Shown: positions 44,310 to 55,204, numbered from the stretch's first letter. The stretch: DNA of 64,000 bases from Hymenopus coronatus (GCA_030762935.1 CM060898.1:102121281-102185280), one strand, 5' to 3'. Notes: generated from the sequence alone by a model not told the origin. Program-made: numbers and translations.

Positions 44310-44790
44310 GGATTTAATTCAGGTGTTGATTACACAGGATGCGTAATTGGTCCTATTTCTTCCCGACAGTCTTATTGAGCAAACGCAGCTACAGTTTCTG
44401 ATTCATGTACTTGATGGTACGTCCCTAGACATCATTCAACAAAGGTGGTTTATTTTCGATGGTCCTCCGCCTCACTTTGCTCTGATAGTGCACTAGTATA
44501 TCAGTAACCAGTTTCTGAAAAGACGGATTAGTTGAGTGATCCATTGCATGGCCTTCTCCATTGCCAGACTGAAAACAATAGATTTTTACCGTAGAAGATA
44601 CTTAACATTATTGGTACATTCAACGCCTGCATCTAATGTTGATGTTCTTAAGTAGTGTATCAAAAATAGATTTCAATCAAGTACAAAACCTTCCAAAATT
44701 TTTCTTCATATATCTGAAGTGTGTAATGCTCTACTAGAAGGAACATGATTCTAACCCAATTCTTGGAAAGAAGAGGAGTAACATATGTTT
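44310..44790. other. Unassigned sequence
   Basis: Separates a truncated reverse copy from a diverged reverse fragment; no feature recognised. Confidence 0.35.
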
Positions 44791-44794
44791 AATC

Positions 44795-45075
44795 ATGTTC
44801 ATGAAAAGTGATATGTATATTTTGAATTTTCTGGGAATACTCTATGAATTCCCCTTCATTCTGAATACCTTCACATATCTGGTATTACACACAATGTAGA
44901 TCTTGTTATGTCAAGTAAACTTTATTTTTATTGTACTTATACTTTTTGGTAACCATTTTCGAGATATTCCTTATACTTTTCTGACTGTTTCTCCTCGATA
45001 TTATGCGAAGAGCACGAACTTCCATCAGATAGCGATAACTCTTAAAGCATTTGTCTATTGCTTACTACTCTGGTA
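44795..45075 (-). repeat. Family A fragment, reverse, diverged
   Basis: ATATGTATATTTTGAATTTTCTGGG, CCCTTCATTCTGAATACC, TTTTCGAGATATTCCTTATAC and GATAACTCTTAAAGCATTTG. Confidence 0.65.
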
Positions 45076-45079
45076 TGCA

Positions 45080-45450
45080 AAACCTAAGCACGAGTGTGAT
45101 AAATTAATGTAACATATGAACTACTTGGTGGAAATGAATGAAACTGTAAGAGCATGATGCCAGAGGTCTGTCACATGTACCCAGAAACTGACGTTATATG
45201 GCGTGGGAGTGGTGAGATTATAGCACCGAATGGGTCTGGTCTCGCATCACGGGGCAGTTGAAGAGTAGGACAGGACAGTGTTTGGCAATCAATGACCTGT
45301 TACGGTGCACTGTTTTTCTTTACTATAAGGTCTAATGACAACATTTAGATGTCTTCGCACGATAAACGGCCTTATTTGCTAAGGTTCTAAGAGCATTAGA
45401 ATTGGAACAATGAAGAATGAATCCCTGCTACTCTTGGAGATGTACAAAAG
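45080..45450. other. Unassigned sequence
   Basis: Slightly GC-richer; no feature recognised. Confidence 0.35.
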
Positions 45451-45454
45451 TAAT

Positions 45455-45876
45455 ACAGAAATTATACAGAAGTCATCCAGAATGCAGAAGTCTTCAGAAG
45501 CTTCTCAGAAAATTCAAAATATACATTTTGTTTGTCATAAAACATATGGCATTTAAATCAAAATCGATAGAGCCACTTTCGAGAAAATCAGAATTTTCGA
45601 AAAGTCTTCCATGGAAAGGGTTGGAGGTGGAGAATTTTCTTAAAAAATCTTCGTGTCGCATCCTCGGAAGATGCTGAAACTAAATACCAAGTTTGGTATT
45701 TAATCGACTTTTCGTTTTTCAGCTATGCTGCCCACAGGCACGGACGGACATTTTTAAAAAAATGCTTTTTCTGTATTCATGTATGTATTTCCGGTGAAAT
45801 CTCGGTATTGAATTTTTGGGTGGAACACAATACCTTCTCTATCCACATGCACATTGTACATACTGCTAGAGAAAGT
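45455..45876 (+). repeat. Family A, forward, distal half
   Basis: ACAGAAGTCATCCAGAATGC, GAAGTCTTCAGAAGC, CTTCGTGTCGCATCCTCGG, CCGGTGAAATCTCGGTATTG to CTGCTAGAGAAAGT. Confidence 0.75.
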
Positions 45877-45889
45877 AATAAACACTCTA

Positions 45890-46225
45890 AGGAGTTTGTT
45901 TTATGTTAATACTATAACTATAATTCTTTTTTGCAATTATTTATATTACAGCTACCTATAAAAAGATATATATTTCATATCCGAAATATAAATATTAATA
46001 CAAGAGCAATAGTTCTATCAATCATGAACCTACAATAAGTGTATTAACCTATTGAAAGTTGATTACGTATTTCAAACACAAAATGTTGCATATACCGTAG
46101 CACCGAAGGAATTATCTGTTCTTGCTTTCCGCGCAGTTGATCCGCGGTGGACAGTATGCGATTCGCAGGAGCATTGAGCAAAGTTTTTCTCTTTGCTTTA
46201 CTCAAGGAGTAAGCAGTTAGTGATC
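45890..46225. repeat. Unclassified repeat, copy 2
   Basis: The section 46060-46220 matches 39610-39765 (GAATTATCTGTTCTTGC, TTTCCGCGCAGTTG, GAGCATTGAGCAAAG). It is followed at once by a reverse Family A fragment, so it is likely an insertion. Confidence 0.6.
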
Positions 46226-46231
46226 CCTGAC

Positions 46232-46390
46232 CTAGTGTATTACTTTGTTTCTCTCGCATCTGCAAGGAAATACATAATACATCTATTTCTGTTAATGTTT
46301 ATTTCGTTCAGCATGCTGTAGATAGAATAAGGTTTTCTAAACATTTGTTGATGAATAGGTAGAGAAAGTCATTTAAGTGTAACACATTCA
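46232..46390 (-). repeat. Family A fragment, reverse, terminal
   Basis: GACCTAGTGTATTACTTTG, TGCAAGGAAATACATAATAC and GGTAGAGAAAGTCATTTAAGTGTAACACATTC. Confidence 0.65.
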
Positions 46391-46395
46391 TTTTA

Positions 46396-46478
46396 TTTTC
46401 TCTACTTACTACATTCACATAGGTAGAGAAGGTATTGCATTACATTAAAATTCGATACCGAGATTCGACTAAAAATAA
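46396..46478 (-). repeat. Family A, reverse, first part of a twice-interrupted copy
   Basis: TTTTCTCTACTTACTACATTC hairpin end, GGTAGAGAAGGTATTGC and TTCGATACCGAGATTCG up to ACTAAAAATA. A forward copy follows; the host resumes at 47230. Confidence 0.75.
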
Positions 46479-47229
46479 TCTGATGTGTTCCATTCACATG
46501 ACTTTCTCTACATCTCTACAACAAATTATTGTTAGAAAGTATAGGTTAAAGTAAGCTGGTTGCTATGTGACTGAAGTTCCTTTGTTCCTATGGACAGGAG
46601 TTGACAAATTCCTGTGTGAGAAAAGTATGTTTTTCAAAGCTGAAACAAAAAACAAGAAATATCTAAAAAACGAGCAGCTCCACGAAAAAAAATGCATATA
46701 ACTTAAATTGTGTGTTTTAACTGCTGTACATTTTCTGTGTGGTAAGTTTTTGTCCATCTCTTATGGTTTAGCAGTTATGCAAAATTCCGTAAAATTCGCC
46801 CAGAATAAAGTAGTCTTCAAAGGCTATTCCCAGAAAATTTAAAATATACATTTTATTTGTCAGGTAAATATCTTTAATATACGATATTTTAATCAAAAAT
46901 GTTAGAGCCACTTTAAGAATATAAACATTTTCGAAAAAAATCCATGTAAAGGGTAGTTTGGATTGGGGGGATTTTTCTCAAAATCTTCGTGTCGCATCCC
47001 TGAAAGATACCAAAGTTAAATACCAAGTTTGATAGTTTACCAACTTTTCGTTTTTGAGTTATCGTGTTTACAGACACACGGACACACACACGGAATATCA
47101 TCTGAAATTTTGTTTTTGGATACAGAGGACCTTAAAACATATATTTCCGGTGAAATCTCGGTATCGAATTTTTGGGTGGCGTGCAATACCTCCTCTATAC
47201 ACTATGTATATAGTACGTGTAGAGAAAGT
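46479..47229 (+). mobile_element. Family A, forward copy nested in a reverse copy
   Basis: TCTGATGTGTTCCATTCACATGAC to CGTGTAGAGAAAGT, with a ~100-bp deletion near the start. AAAAATA occurs just before (46471-46477) and just after (47230-47236), duplicating host sequence. Confidence 0.87.
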
Positions 47230-47302
47230 AAAAATACACGTTTTAGGTTTTGCTGTATCAATAAAGAGCAATTTTAAAAAAAAAGTTCTGTATGTGAGTG
47301 TG
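47230..47302 (-). repeat. Family A, reverse, second part of the twice-interrupted copy
   Basis: TACACGTTTTAGGTTTTGC, GTATCAATAAAGAGC and AAAGTTCTGTATGTGAGTGTG, where the SINE begins. Confidence 0.7.
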
Positions 47303-47603
47303 AAAAATGAAATGAAATGTTATTTATGAACGCTTTTGAACCACTGTGGTTCTCAGCATACCATTCTATATATTGGGAGTGAAGGCCCATTAATTTTACT
47401 CAGAAGTCTCTTTATCAAGCTTGAGATTCTTTTACGTGCCGTAAATCTACGAGACGGGACCAACGGCTTTTCTTCCCTTCTCAAGGAAACCATGCTAAAG
47501 AGTTTTCTGCCCGAAAAAATTCACCGACCTCCGCCGGGTTTGAACCCGCGACCTTGGATATATGAAGATAGCATGATAACTATTACACCATTGAGGATGA
47601 ATG
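47303..47603 (-). mobile_element. SINE type 3, complete (301 bp)
   Basis: Flanked by the 10-bp duplication TGTGAGTGTG (47293-47302 and 47604-47613). On the minus strand: tRNA-like head ATCCTCAATGGTGTAATAG, B box GGTTCAAACCCGGC, body with TCTCGTAGATTTACGGCACG, GAACCACAGTGGTTC, and the tail CATTTCATTTCATTTTTC. The best reference copy of this SINE in the window. Confidence 0.88.
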
Positions 47604-47613
47604 TGTGAGTGTG

Positions 47614-48366
47614 GGCATGTATGTGTGTCTGTAGATATCATAACTAAAAGACAAAAAAACCGATAAAATACCAAATTTGGTTATTTTAATTTAGTGTCTT
47701 AAAAAGATGAGACACGAAGACTTTCAGGAACATCCCTTCACCCCAAACAAAACTTTAAATGCAAAAATTTGGGAGATTCTGATCTTCTCAAAAATGGCTC
47801 TAATGATTTTGATTAAAATACCGACAGGATATCAAATATATTTACATGACCAAAAAATGTATATCTTGAATTTTCTGGAAAAAAACTCTGAAGACTTCTT
47901 CATTTGGAATTACGTTTGTATAATTTTTTTATAACTGGTAAATCGTAAAACATAGACCAAAACTTACAAAAATGCAGATCTCGTTAGAATACACAATTTA
48001 TGTAAAAATTTTTGTAGAGTTATGCGTTTCCGAGATATTCCGTGATATTGGTTTCAATTTGAAGCTGCTTACCTTTTCTCAAACAGGAGGTCATCTTTCG
48101 TTTTGCCTCTCTTTTGTTTACTTCTGGCAAGGAAAGAGAACGGAATTTCAATTGTTTCACACAGCGACCAGTTTTCAAAGGACTTGACTAGCGGCTTAGT
48201 CTAGTGTACTGTTTTATTCCCCTCTCCTTATAAGGAAGCAAGTAATAAGACCATTTCTGCTTATGTTTATCTGGATTATCATGACGTACATAAAACAATA
48301 ATGTTTTGTATGAAAAGTCTGCTTGCGGAACAGCTAGAAAAATTCATGAGAAACCAACACATCAGG
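47614..48366 (-). repeat. Family A, reverse, third part of the twice-interrupted copy
   Basis: GTGTGTCTGTAGATATCATAAC, CACCCCAAACAAAAC, GAATTTTCTGG, GTAATAAGACCATTTCTGC to AACCAACACATCAG. Together with 46396-46478 and 47230-47302 it makes one near-complete copy. Confidence 0.78.
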
Positions 48367-48379
48367 GTTTTTTTTTTTC

Positions 48380-48680
48380 AGTTTTAAAACACATACTTTT
48401 CTTAATCGGGAAGACATCATTCGTCTCGTATCTCTTTTGTTTTACCAAGGACCGTGCAAAGATAGCCTTACAGCAACAGCTTTTAAAATATTTGACAATC
48501 GCTTTATTGTAATGTATTCCTTCCTTATTTTCTTATACTTACACGGAAATAAGTAATAAGGTAATTTTGCTAATAATTATTTAGATTAGCATGAAGTAGA
48601 AAGAAGAATCAACTTTTGTAGAATGATTTCTTGCTGGATAGGTGGAGACATTTATCTGACTGGAACATCTGCGATTTTTA
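48380..48680 (-). repeat. Family A fragment, reverse, terminal third
   Basis: CAGTTTTAAAACACATACTTTTC, CTTTTAAAATATTTGACAATCG and GATTAGCATGAAGTAGAAAG to GACTGGAACATCTGCGA. Tandem to the previous end. Confidence 0.7.
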
Positions 48681-48723
48681 ATGTTATTGACTCTACAAAA
48701 AATAAGGATTCTATTAAAAAATA

Positions 48724-50130
48724 TTTAATGTGTTCCATTCACCGTCTTTCTCTACATCTCTATACAAATTATTGTTAAAAGTTTATTCTTCTACCTACTT
48801 CATGCTGATCGATGTTAACATTAGCAGAAACGGTGTTTTCGTCTGCTTTCATGTAAGTGGAATGGAAAGATGGGAATACACTAGGCTAAAGCTATAGTCA
48901 AATTATTTGGTTGCAATTCCTTTGTTTCTATGGCTAGGAGTTGGCAAATTCCTGTATGAGATAAGTATAAGTTTTTAAAATCTGAAACCAATGACATATC
49001 TCAGAAATGGTAGCTCTATAAAAAACACGTATGACATAAATCATGTATTTTAGGGAGATCTACATTTTTGTGTTTTAAACTTTTGTCTATCTCCTACGGT
49101 TTACAGCTATGCAAAATTCATCCCAAATTAAGTGGTCTTCAAAGGCTATTTCCATACGGTTCACCAGTTATGCAAAGTTCAACAAAATTCATCCCAAACT
49201 AAGTGGTATTCAAAGGCTATTTCCATAAGGTTCACCAGTTATGCAAAGTTCAACAAAATTCATCCCAAACTAAGTGGTATTCAAAGGCTATTTCCATAAG
49301 GTTCACCAGTTATGCAAAGTTCAACAAAATTCATCCCAAACTAAGTGGTATTCAAAGGCTATTTCCATACGGTTCACCAGTTATGCAAAGTTCAACAAAA
49401 TTCATCCCAAATTAAATGGTATTCAAAGGCTATTTCCATACGGTTTTACCAGTTATGCAAATTTCAACAAAATTCATCCCAAATAAAGTGGTCTTCAAAG
49501 GCTATTTCCATACGGTTTACCAGTTATGCAAAATTCATCCCAAATTAAGTGGTATTCAAAGGCTATTTCCATACGCCTCACCAGTTATGCAAAATTCAGT
49601 AAAATTCATCCCAAATAAAGTGGTCTTCAAAGGCTATTTCCATACGATTCACCAATTATGAAAAATTCAGCAAAATTCATCCCAAATAAAGTGGTCTTCA
49701 AATGCTATTTCCAAGCGGTTCACCAGTTATGCAAAATTCACCTAAAATAAAGTGAATATGTATATTTTATTTGTGTTATAAATATCTTTAATATATTACT
49801 TTTAATCAAATATAGAGCATTGAGAGAATACAAATTTTCGACAATTTATCATCGTAAAGGGTAGTTTGATTAGGAGATTTTCTTGAAAATAGTTGTGACG
49901 TATCCTTGGGAGATACTAAACTTAGATACCAAGTTTGGTATTTAACGGACTTTTAGTTTTTGAGCTATGCTATGACACACACACACACACATATAGACAG
50001 ACACACACACTGATATTTTTCTAAAGACGCTTTTTTGGATTCAGGAGGTCTCAAAACATATATTTCTCGCGAAATTTCTGCATCGAATTTTGGGTGCAAT
50101 ACCTTACCTTCTCTATACACTATGTACATT
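48724..50130 (+). mobile_element. Family A, forward copy expanded by an internal 71-bp array
   Basis: TTAATGTGTTCCATTCACCG to TCTCTATACACTATGTACATTAATT; the GAGAAAGT end is lost. About 600 bp longer than normal because of the tandem array at 49095-49755. Confidence 0.85.
49095..49755 (+). repeat. 71-bp tandem array inside Family A
   Basis: About nine to ten units with the pattern GTTCACCAGTTATGCAAAG, TTCAACAAAATTCATCCC, AAACTAAGTGG, TATTCAAAGGCTATTTCC. The first four repeats are strictly 71 bp apart; later ones vary from about 60 to 72. The unit is the GTTATGCAAAATTC...GTCTTCAGAGGCTATTCCC interior block, present once in other copies. It contains no stop in the plus frame, which makes spurious open frames. 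Confidence 0.95.
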
Positions 50131-50134
50131 AATT

Positions 50135-50590
50135 AATTAAATAAGTAATTAATTTTTGTTCCTAAATTCCAGCTTCTATTATTACTTTTTGCAGCCTAAA
50201 CTGTTTTCATTTGACAGTCCCTGCACAAATTGTGAGCGGTTGACTTCGTCTCAGACTTGCATCTCAGCAATGTCTCTCTGGCATAAGACTTGAGACCTAG
50301 ATTTGAAAACCTGTACGAGAAATAAATTATGTATTATTCTGTTCATTGAAAAGCAGCGGAGCTGTCTTGCTTTGTATTGGCTTCACAGATGTTCACGTTG
50401 GAAGGAGAATCCAAGAAAGGGAGGAGTGTATAGGGTGGGAGAAAATAAGTAGGTACCTTACAACCAGAACACATTCCCAGGCAATGTAAACAACTTTATT
50501 TCTATATAATTCATTAATGAAAAACAATCAAATATATCCATTTTCTTGAGACATAAAATTAACAAAAATTACAATTGTTTCACTAATAAA
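50135..50590. other. Unassigned sequence
   Basis: No repeat block or open frame of note. Confidence 0.4.
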
Positions 50591-50593
50591 ATT

Positions 50594-51327
50594 GTAATGT
50601 ATTTCATTCATATGATTCTCGCTATATCTCTCTAACAAATTATTGTTAATAAACTTATTCTTCTATCTACTTCATGCTAATCGAGATAAATTAGCAGTTC
50701 CTTATAAGTAGAAGGTAAATAAAGGAATACACTAGGTTAATACAAGAGCCACATGTTTTAAAATGTCGTTGCTATGGGCTTGAAATCTGTCTCTTTGCGT
50801 GACCAGGAGTTGGCGAGTTCCCGTATGAGAACTAAGTATTTTAAAACTGAAACCAATAAAAAGGGGTACCTCGAAAACGGTAAATTCCAGGGAAAAAACC
50901 ATATGTGACAAATTGTGTCTTAAGAAGAGCTATAAAAGTTTTTTCTATCTCTAGCAGTTTACTAGTTATACACAATTAAAAAAAAAATCACCCAGAATAA
51001 AAAGTTTTTCAGAGGCTATTCCCAGAAAATTAAAGATATAAATTTTATTTGTCATGTAAATATCTTTAATATACCCTATTTTAATCAACATGGTTAGGGC
51101 CATTTTTGAGAAAATAAAAAATTTCGGGATTTTTAGGGGGATTACCTTGAAAATCCATTGAAGATTGCTGAACTGAAATATCAAGTATTTAACGGACTTT
51201 TCGTTTTTGAGGTATGATGTTCAAAGACACACACACACACACGCACACAGAGTCATACTCACGGATTTTTTCTAAGCATGTATTTTTGGATTTAGATGCT
51301 CACAAAACATATATTTCTGGTATTGGT
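50594..51327 (+). repeat. Family A, forward, left arm of a second fused inverted pair
   Basis: AATGTATTTCATTCATATGATTCTC to CAAAACATATATTTCTGG. The last ~80 bp are missing because the reverse arm starts there. Confidence 0.78.
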
Positions 51328-51980
51328 ATTTAAGTTTGGTGTCTTCCAAGGATGCGACACGAAGATTTTCAAGAAAATCCCCCACCCCCCACTTACCCTT
51401 TACATGGAACTTTTTTCGAAAATTTTGATTTTCTCAAAAATGGCTCTAACGAATTTGATTAATATAACGTATGTTAAAGATATTTACCTCACAAACAAAA
51501 TGTATATCTTAAATTGTCTGGGAATAGCCTCTGAAGAGTACTTTATTCTGAATGAATTTTACGGAGTTTTGCATAACTGCTAAACCGTAAGAGAGGGACA
51601 AAAACTTACCACACAAAAAATGTAGAGCACATTAAAACACACAATTTATGTTGCATACATATTCTTTCGTGGTGTTGATCGTTTTTAAGATATTCCTTGC
51701 TTTTGGTTTCAGCTTTGAAAAACTTATACTTTTCTCATACAGGAATTTGTCAACTTCTGTCCATACAAACAAAGGAACTTCAGTCACATAGCAACCAGCT
51801 TTTGATTATCACTTTAGCCAATGGTATTCCCTTATTTCGCTTCTGCTTACAAGGAAGCAAGTAATAAGGCTATTTCTGCTATTTTTTTCTCGTTTAACAC
51901 GAAGTAAATAGAAGCATAAGCGTTTTAACAATAGTTTGTTGCAGAGATGTAGAGAAAGTCATGTGAATGGAACACATCAG
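51328..51980 (-). repeat. Family A, reverse, right arm of a second fused inverted pair
   Basis: Starts TGGTATTTAAGTTTGGTGTC inside the element and continues to GGAACACATCAG. It begins within a few bases of the same internal point as the arm at 15431. Confidence 0.8.
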
Positions 51981-51985
51981 GGTTT

Positions 51986-52118
51986 TTTTTAATATTAGTT
52001 TTTGATTGAATGAAATCCTCCTCTGTATAGAACATGCAAGTAATGAGGTATCCTTTTAATTCTGACTTAAACTTGTTTTAGATCATACGCAATTCTTTAT
52101 AGGAGATGGAAGTGAATT
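51986..52118 (+). repeat. Direct repeat, left copy
   Basis: ATGAAATCCTCCTCTGTATAG, GAGGTATCC..., GATCATACGCAATTC and TATAGGAGATGGAAGTGAATTA; repeated at 52561-52685. The two copies bracket a Family A fragment and a SINE. Confidence 0.75.
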
Positions 52119-52126
52119 AAAAAAAA

Positions 52127-52187
52127 TCTGACATGCTCCATTCACATGACTTTCTCTAAATCTCTCTATCTCTCTAACAAATATTTA
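52127..52187 (+). repeat. Family A fragment, forward, first 60 bp
   Basis: TCTGACATGCTCCATTCACATGACTTTCTCTAAATC after an A run; ends where the SINE begins. Confidence 0.75.
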
Positions 52188-52188
52188 A

Positions 52189-52512
52189 GATTCATATTAT
52201 AGCCAACTATTATGGTTTTTCCTACACCAATTGACTATAATAGTGGGCTATACTATGAATCCTGGGACTTAAAGTACTTACAATTTTGTAAATCGCCATT
52301 GGGGTTGTCATATCACAATAATTTGAGATCACCGGGAAATAAGCGAGACAGTTGAGAGATTCAATGCTATCCCGTCATGTTGACATGGTAGCTCAGTGGC
52401 AGGGCAACCGGCTAGAGACCGAGAGATCCATGGTTCAGATCCCGGCTATGGCATTGAATTTTTCAGTCTTACTCAACCTCTACAATTGCATGTCTTTTTC
52501 CAGAAACCATTT
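52189..52512 (+). mobile_element. SINE type 1 with an inverted 5' end
   Basis: An inverted copy of the first 27 bp (ATTCATATTATAGCCAACTATTATGG, 52189-52215) precedes the SINE proper (ACTATAATAGTGGGCTATAC...). The tRNA-like segment is at 52382-52452 with A box AGCTCAGTGGCAGGGCA and B box GGTTCAGATCC. Confidence 0.78.
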
Positions 52513-52560
52513 TGTACGGTACGCATTCTTAGAATATTCATGTATTATATTTATAACACT

Positions 52561-52685
52561 GCATTAATTATTAATATTTTTCTTGATTGGCCGAAATCCT
52601 ACTCTGTATAGGACTATGAGTAATGACCCAAACTTATTTTTGATCATATGCAATTCCTTTATAGGAGATGGAAGTGAATTAAATG
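52561..52685 (+). repeat. Direct repeat, right copy
   Basis: CCGAAATCCTACTCTGTATAGG, GATCATATGCAATTCC and TATAGGAGATGGAAGTGAATTAAA match 51986-52118. Confidence 0.75.
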
Positions 52686-52964
52686 AAATTATACCATAGA
52701 TAAACCTCTTTTTTGGAATGTCTCCAAATTATACGTTGGTCTATGTAGTTCGTGTTGTGTCTAGTTTCTTTGTTATGTATATCTGCATTTTGTAAACTTT
52801 TCTGGGCTATTTATTACAAATAATATATATATATATCAACAGCCTAATGGAAAAGTCCAAACATTTTGAATAGTGGTTTACAGTGAGTTGATTTTTCTAG
52901 CCACTACTGTCATTATTCTTATTACTTTGGTTTTAGCACAATAGATATGGCCAGGAAAAATACA

Positions 52965-53512
52965 AAATAGAGGTGCAAAAACTCAGCTTTGTTACAGCGA
53001 AACATTGCCAAACACTCGACTGAAACATCCTCAAGCACTGTTTTGGTTCTATTGTGAGCAAACATGGCACTCACCTTGCACACAACTTTCTCATATCCAA
53101 ATTTTCAGCCAGTATGCGGTGTACTGAACTCTTTCAAATGCCTGCACTCGCGTACTTTCTGTCGGTGGTCATCCAATAACATTTTGTGGATTTTCTTTAC
53201 AATTTCTGGACTGGTAACCTCGTTTGGTCATCCACTGCGATGTTCTTCTTGCCACCCAAAATGTTACTGTTGCAAACGAAGGAGCAGACTTTCCCAAAGT
53301 AGAATCTAGCTCAGCTTTAATATTAGACCTTTCAAATGAAAGTATTGTATCACATAACGATTACCTTTTTATCCATATTTACAAATTCGATGAGAGCATT
53401 CACTAATGATGGCTGCCAAACAAATTGTAAAATCTTGAAACTTCAAATTAAGCTTTCTAAGGTGATATTTTTTACCATTGTTGTTATTTGAAACTGCCAC
53501 CATACGGTTTTC
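52965..53512 (-). pseudogene. mariner remnant, second copy
   Basis: Same family as the element at 6833: it shares CATTGCCAAACACTCGACTGAAACATCCTC, CTAGCTCAGCTTTAATATTAG and GAGAGCATTCACTAATGATGGCTGCC with 8330-8780. Only the N-terminal half of the transposase (minus strand) remains, with several frameshifts. The region after the first catalytic aspartate is absent. The sequence remains alignable with copy 1 to about 53512. Confidence 0.8.
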
Positions 53513-53514
53513 CG

Positions 53515-53850
53515 TTCAGAAATACCTAGGTTTATTTTTATATGCCTGTGCGGTTATCGGATTGTGGAAGGTTGGCAACACTGGTGAACAAGTGCAGTCG
53601 AACTATAAGCAGTTTCGTAATGGTGTGGTTTCGTGAGTCTGCAATTCATTATAGTCATTATTAATATAAATATTGCTACTTCGCCTGATGTATATTTTCT
53701 CTGGATAAGGACAAGTTACTTATGAAACAGGGAATAAAACATATTTTTTTTATAAAATATTGTTACAAATACGTACGTATGTAGGTAGGCATGTGTTTGT
53801 GTAACTTTGTATTTAATATAGATTTTTTTTTCAAAATACTATTACTAATA
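53515..53850. other. Unassigned sequence
   Basis: No recognised feature; GGTTGGCAACACTGG at 53566-53580 resembles a mariner-type end, but its partner was not found. Confidence 0.35.
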
Positions 53851-53851
53851 T

Positions 53852-53985
53852 AAACCGTAAGAGATAGGCAAAAACTTACTGAACAAGAATGTAAATCTAG
53901 CATAACCGTTTCCAAGATACTCCTTGTTATTGGATTCAATTGTAAAGTACTTTTATTTTTCTCAGACAGAAAGTGTCCGTTTTTT
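53852..53985 (-). repeat. Family A, reverse, first part of an interrupted copy
   Basis: AAACCGTAAGAGATAGGC, TTTCCAAGATACTCCTTG and TCAGACAGAAAGTGTCCG up to a T6 run. Resumes at 54818. Confidence 0.78.
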
Positions 53986-54817
53986 ACTTTCTCTATACAT
54001 ACTAAGTACATAGTGTATAGAGAAGGTATTGCACTCCACCAAAAAATTCGATACCGAGATTTCACCGGAAATAATCCCTGTATCCAAAAAAAGTATTTTC
54101 AGGAAAAGGTCCGTGTGGTGTGTGTCCGTGTGTATGTGAACACGATAACTCGTAAACAAAAACTCGGTAAAATACCAAACGTGATATTTAAGTTTAGTAT
54201 CTTCCAGGAATGCGACACGAAGAGTTTGAGAAAAATCCCCTCACCCCAAACTACCCTTTACATGGAACTTTTTTCGAAAATTTTGACTATCTAAAAATGG
54301 CTCTAACAATTTTGATTAAAATATCGTTTATTAAAGATATTTACTCACAAATAAAATGTATGTTTTGAATTTTCTGGGAATAGCCTCTGAAGACTACTTT
54401 ATTCTGGTCAATTTTACGGAATTTTGCATAACTGCTAAACCGTAACAGATGGACAAAACTTACCACACAACAAATGTAGATCACTTAAAAAGACACAATT
54501 TATGTTATATACTTTTTTGTTGGAGTTGATTGCTTTTTCGATATTCCTTGTTGTTAGTTTCAGCTGTAAAAACATAAATTTTCTCATACTGGACTTTGTG
54601 AATACAAACAAAGGAACTTCAGTCACATAGCAACCACCTTACTGTCAATTTAACCTATGGAACTTCCGTATTTCTCTTCTAATTACAAGGAAGCAAGTAA
54701 TAAGACTATTTCTGTTATTTTTTTCTCGATTAGCATGAAGTAAATAGAAGCATAAGATTTTTAACGATAATTTGTTGCAGAGATGTAGAGAAAGTCATGT
54801 GAATGGAACACATCAGA
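53986..54817 (-). mobile_element. Family A, full-length reverse copy nested in a reverse copy (832 bp)
   Basis: ACTTTCTCTATACAT to GGAACACATCAGA. The host reads GTGTCCG-T6 before and TTTTCTTTTGTTC after; the uninterrupted copy at 26505 reads GTGTCCGTTTTTCTTTTGTTC. The insert has a 12-bp deletion after CCGGAAATA. Confidence 0.9.
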
Positions 54818-55067
54818 TTTTCTTTTGTTCTGCTCCTGGCCGAGTAAAAAAACGATTTGCAATGATAATGTCATAACGACAGTTTTTAAAGCATTTGAAT
54901 ATCACTTTAGCATAGTGCATTCCCTTAGTTCGCCTCTACTTATAAGGAACTAAGTAATAAAATTCTGTTAATGTTTATCTCGATTAGCATTGAATGAAGA
55001 ATTATCTTTCGTAAGAAGTTTATTTTTAGAGTAGCTAGAGAAGGTCTTGTGAGTGTAACACATTAGA
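54818..55067 (-). repeat. Family A, reverse, second part of the interrupted copy
   Basis: TTTTCTTTTGTTCTGCTCCTGGCC to GTGAGTGTAACACATTAGA. Subfamily 2 type, whereas the insert is subfamily 1. Confidence 0.8.
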
Positions 55068-55200
55068 TTTTTTCTTTTCGTTTTTGGTTCTCGCGGTCTC
55101 ATAACTAATATTTTCGGTGAAATCTCGGTATCGAACTTTTTGGATGGAATACAGCACGTTCTCTATCTGTTAAGTACATTGTACATATGTGCCAGAAACT
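55068..55200 (+). repeat. Family A fragment, forward, terminal ~130 bp
   Basis: GTTCTCGCGGTCTCATAAC, TTCGGTGAAATCTCGGTATCG and a GTACATTGTACATATG palindrome end. Confidence 0.65.
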
Positions 55201-55204
55201 AAAT

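Noticed and set aside
49203..49661. Four overlapping open frames with repetitive protein sequence
   Set aside because: They are translations of the 71-bp tandem array, in which one frame lacks stops; not a repeat protein.
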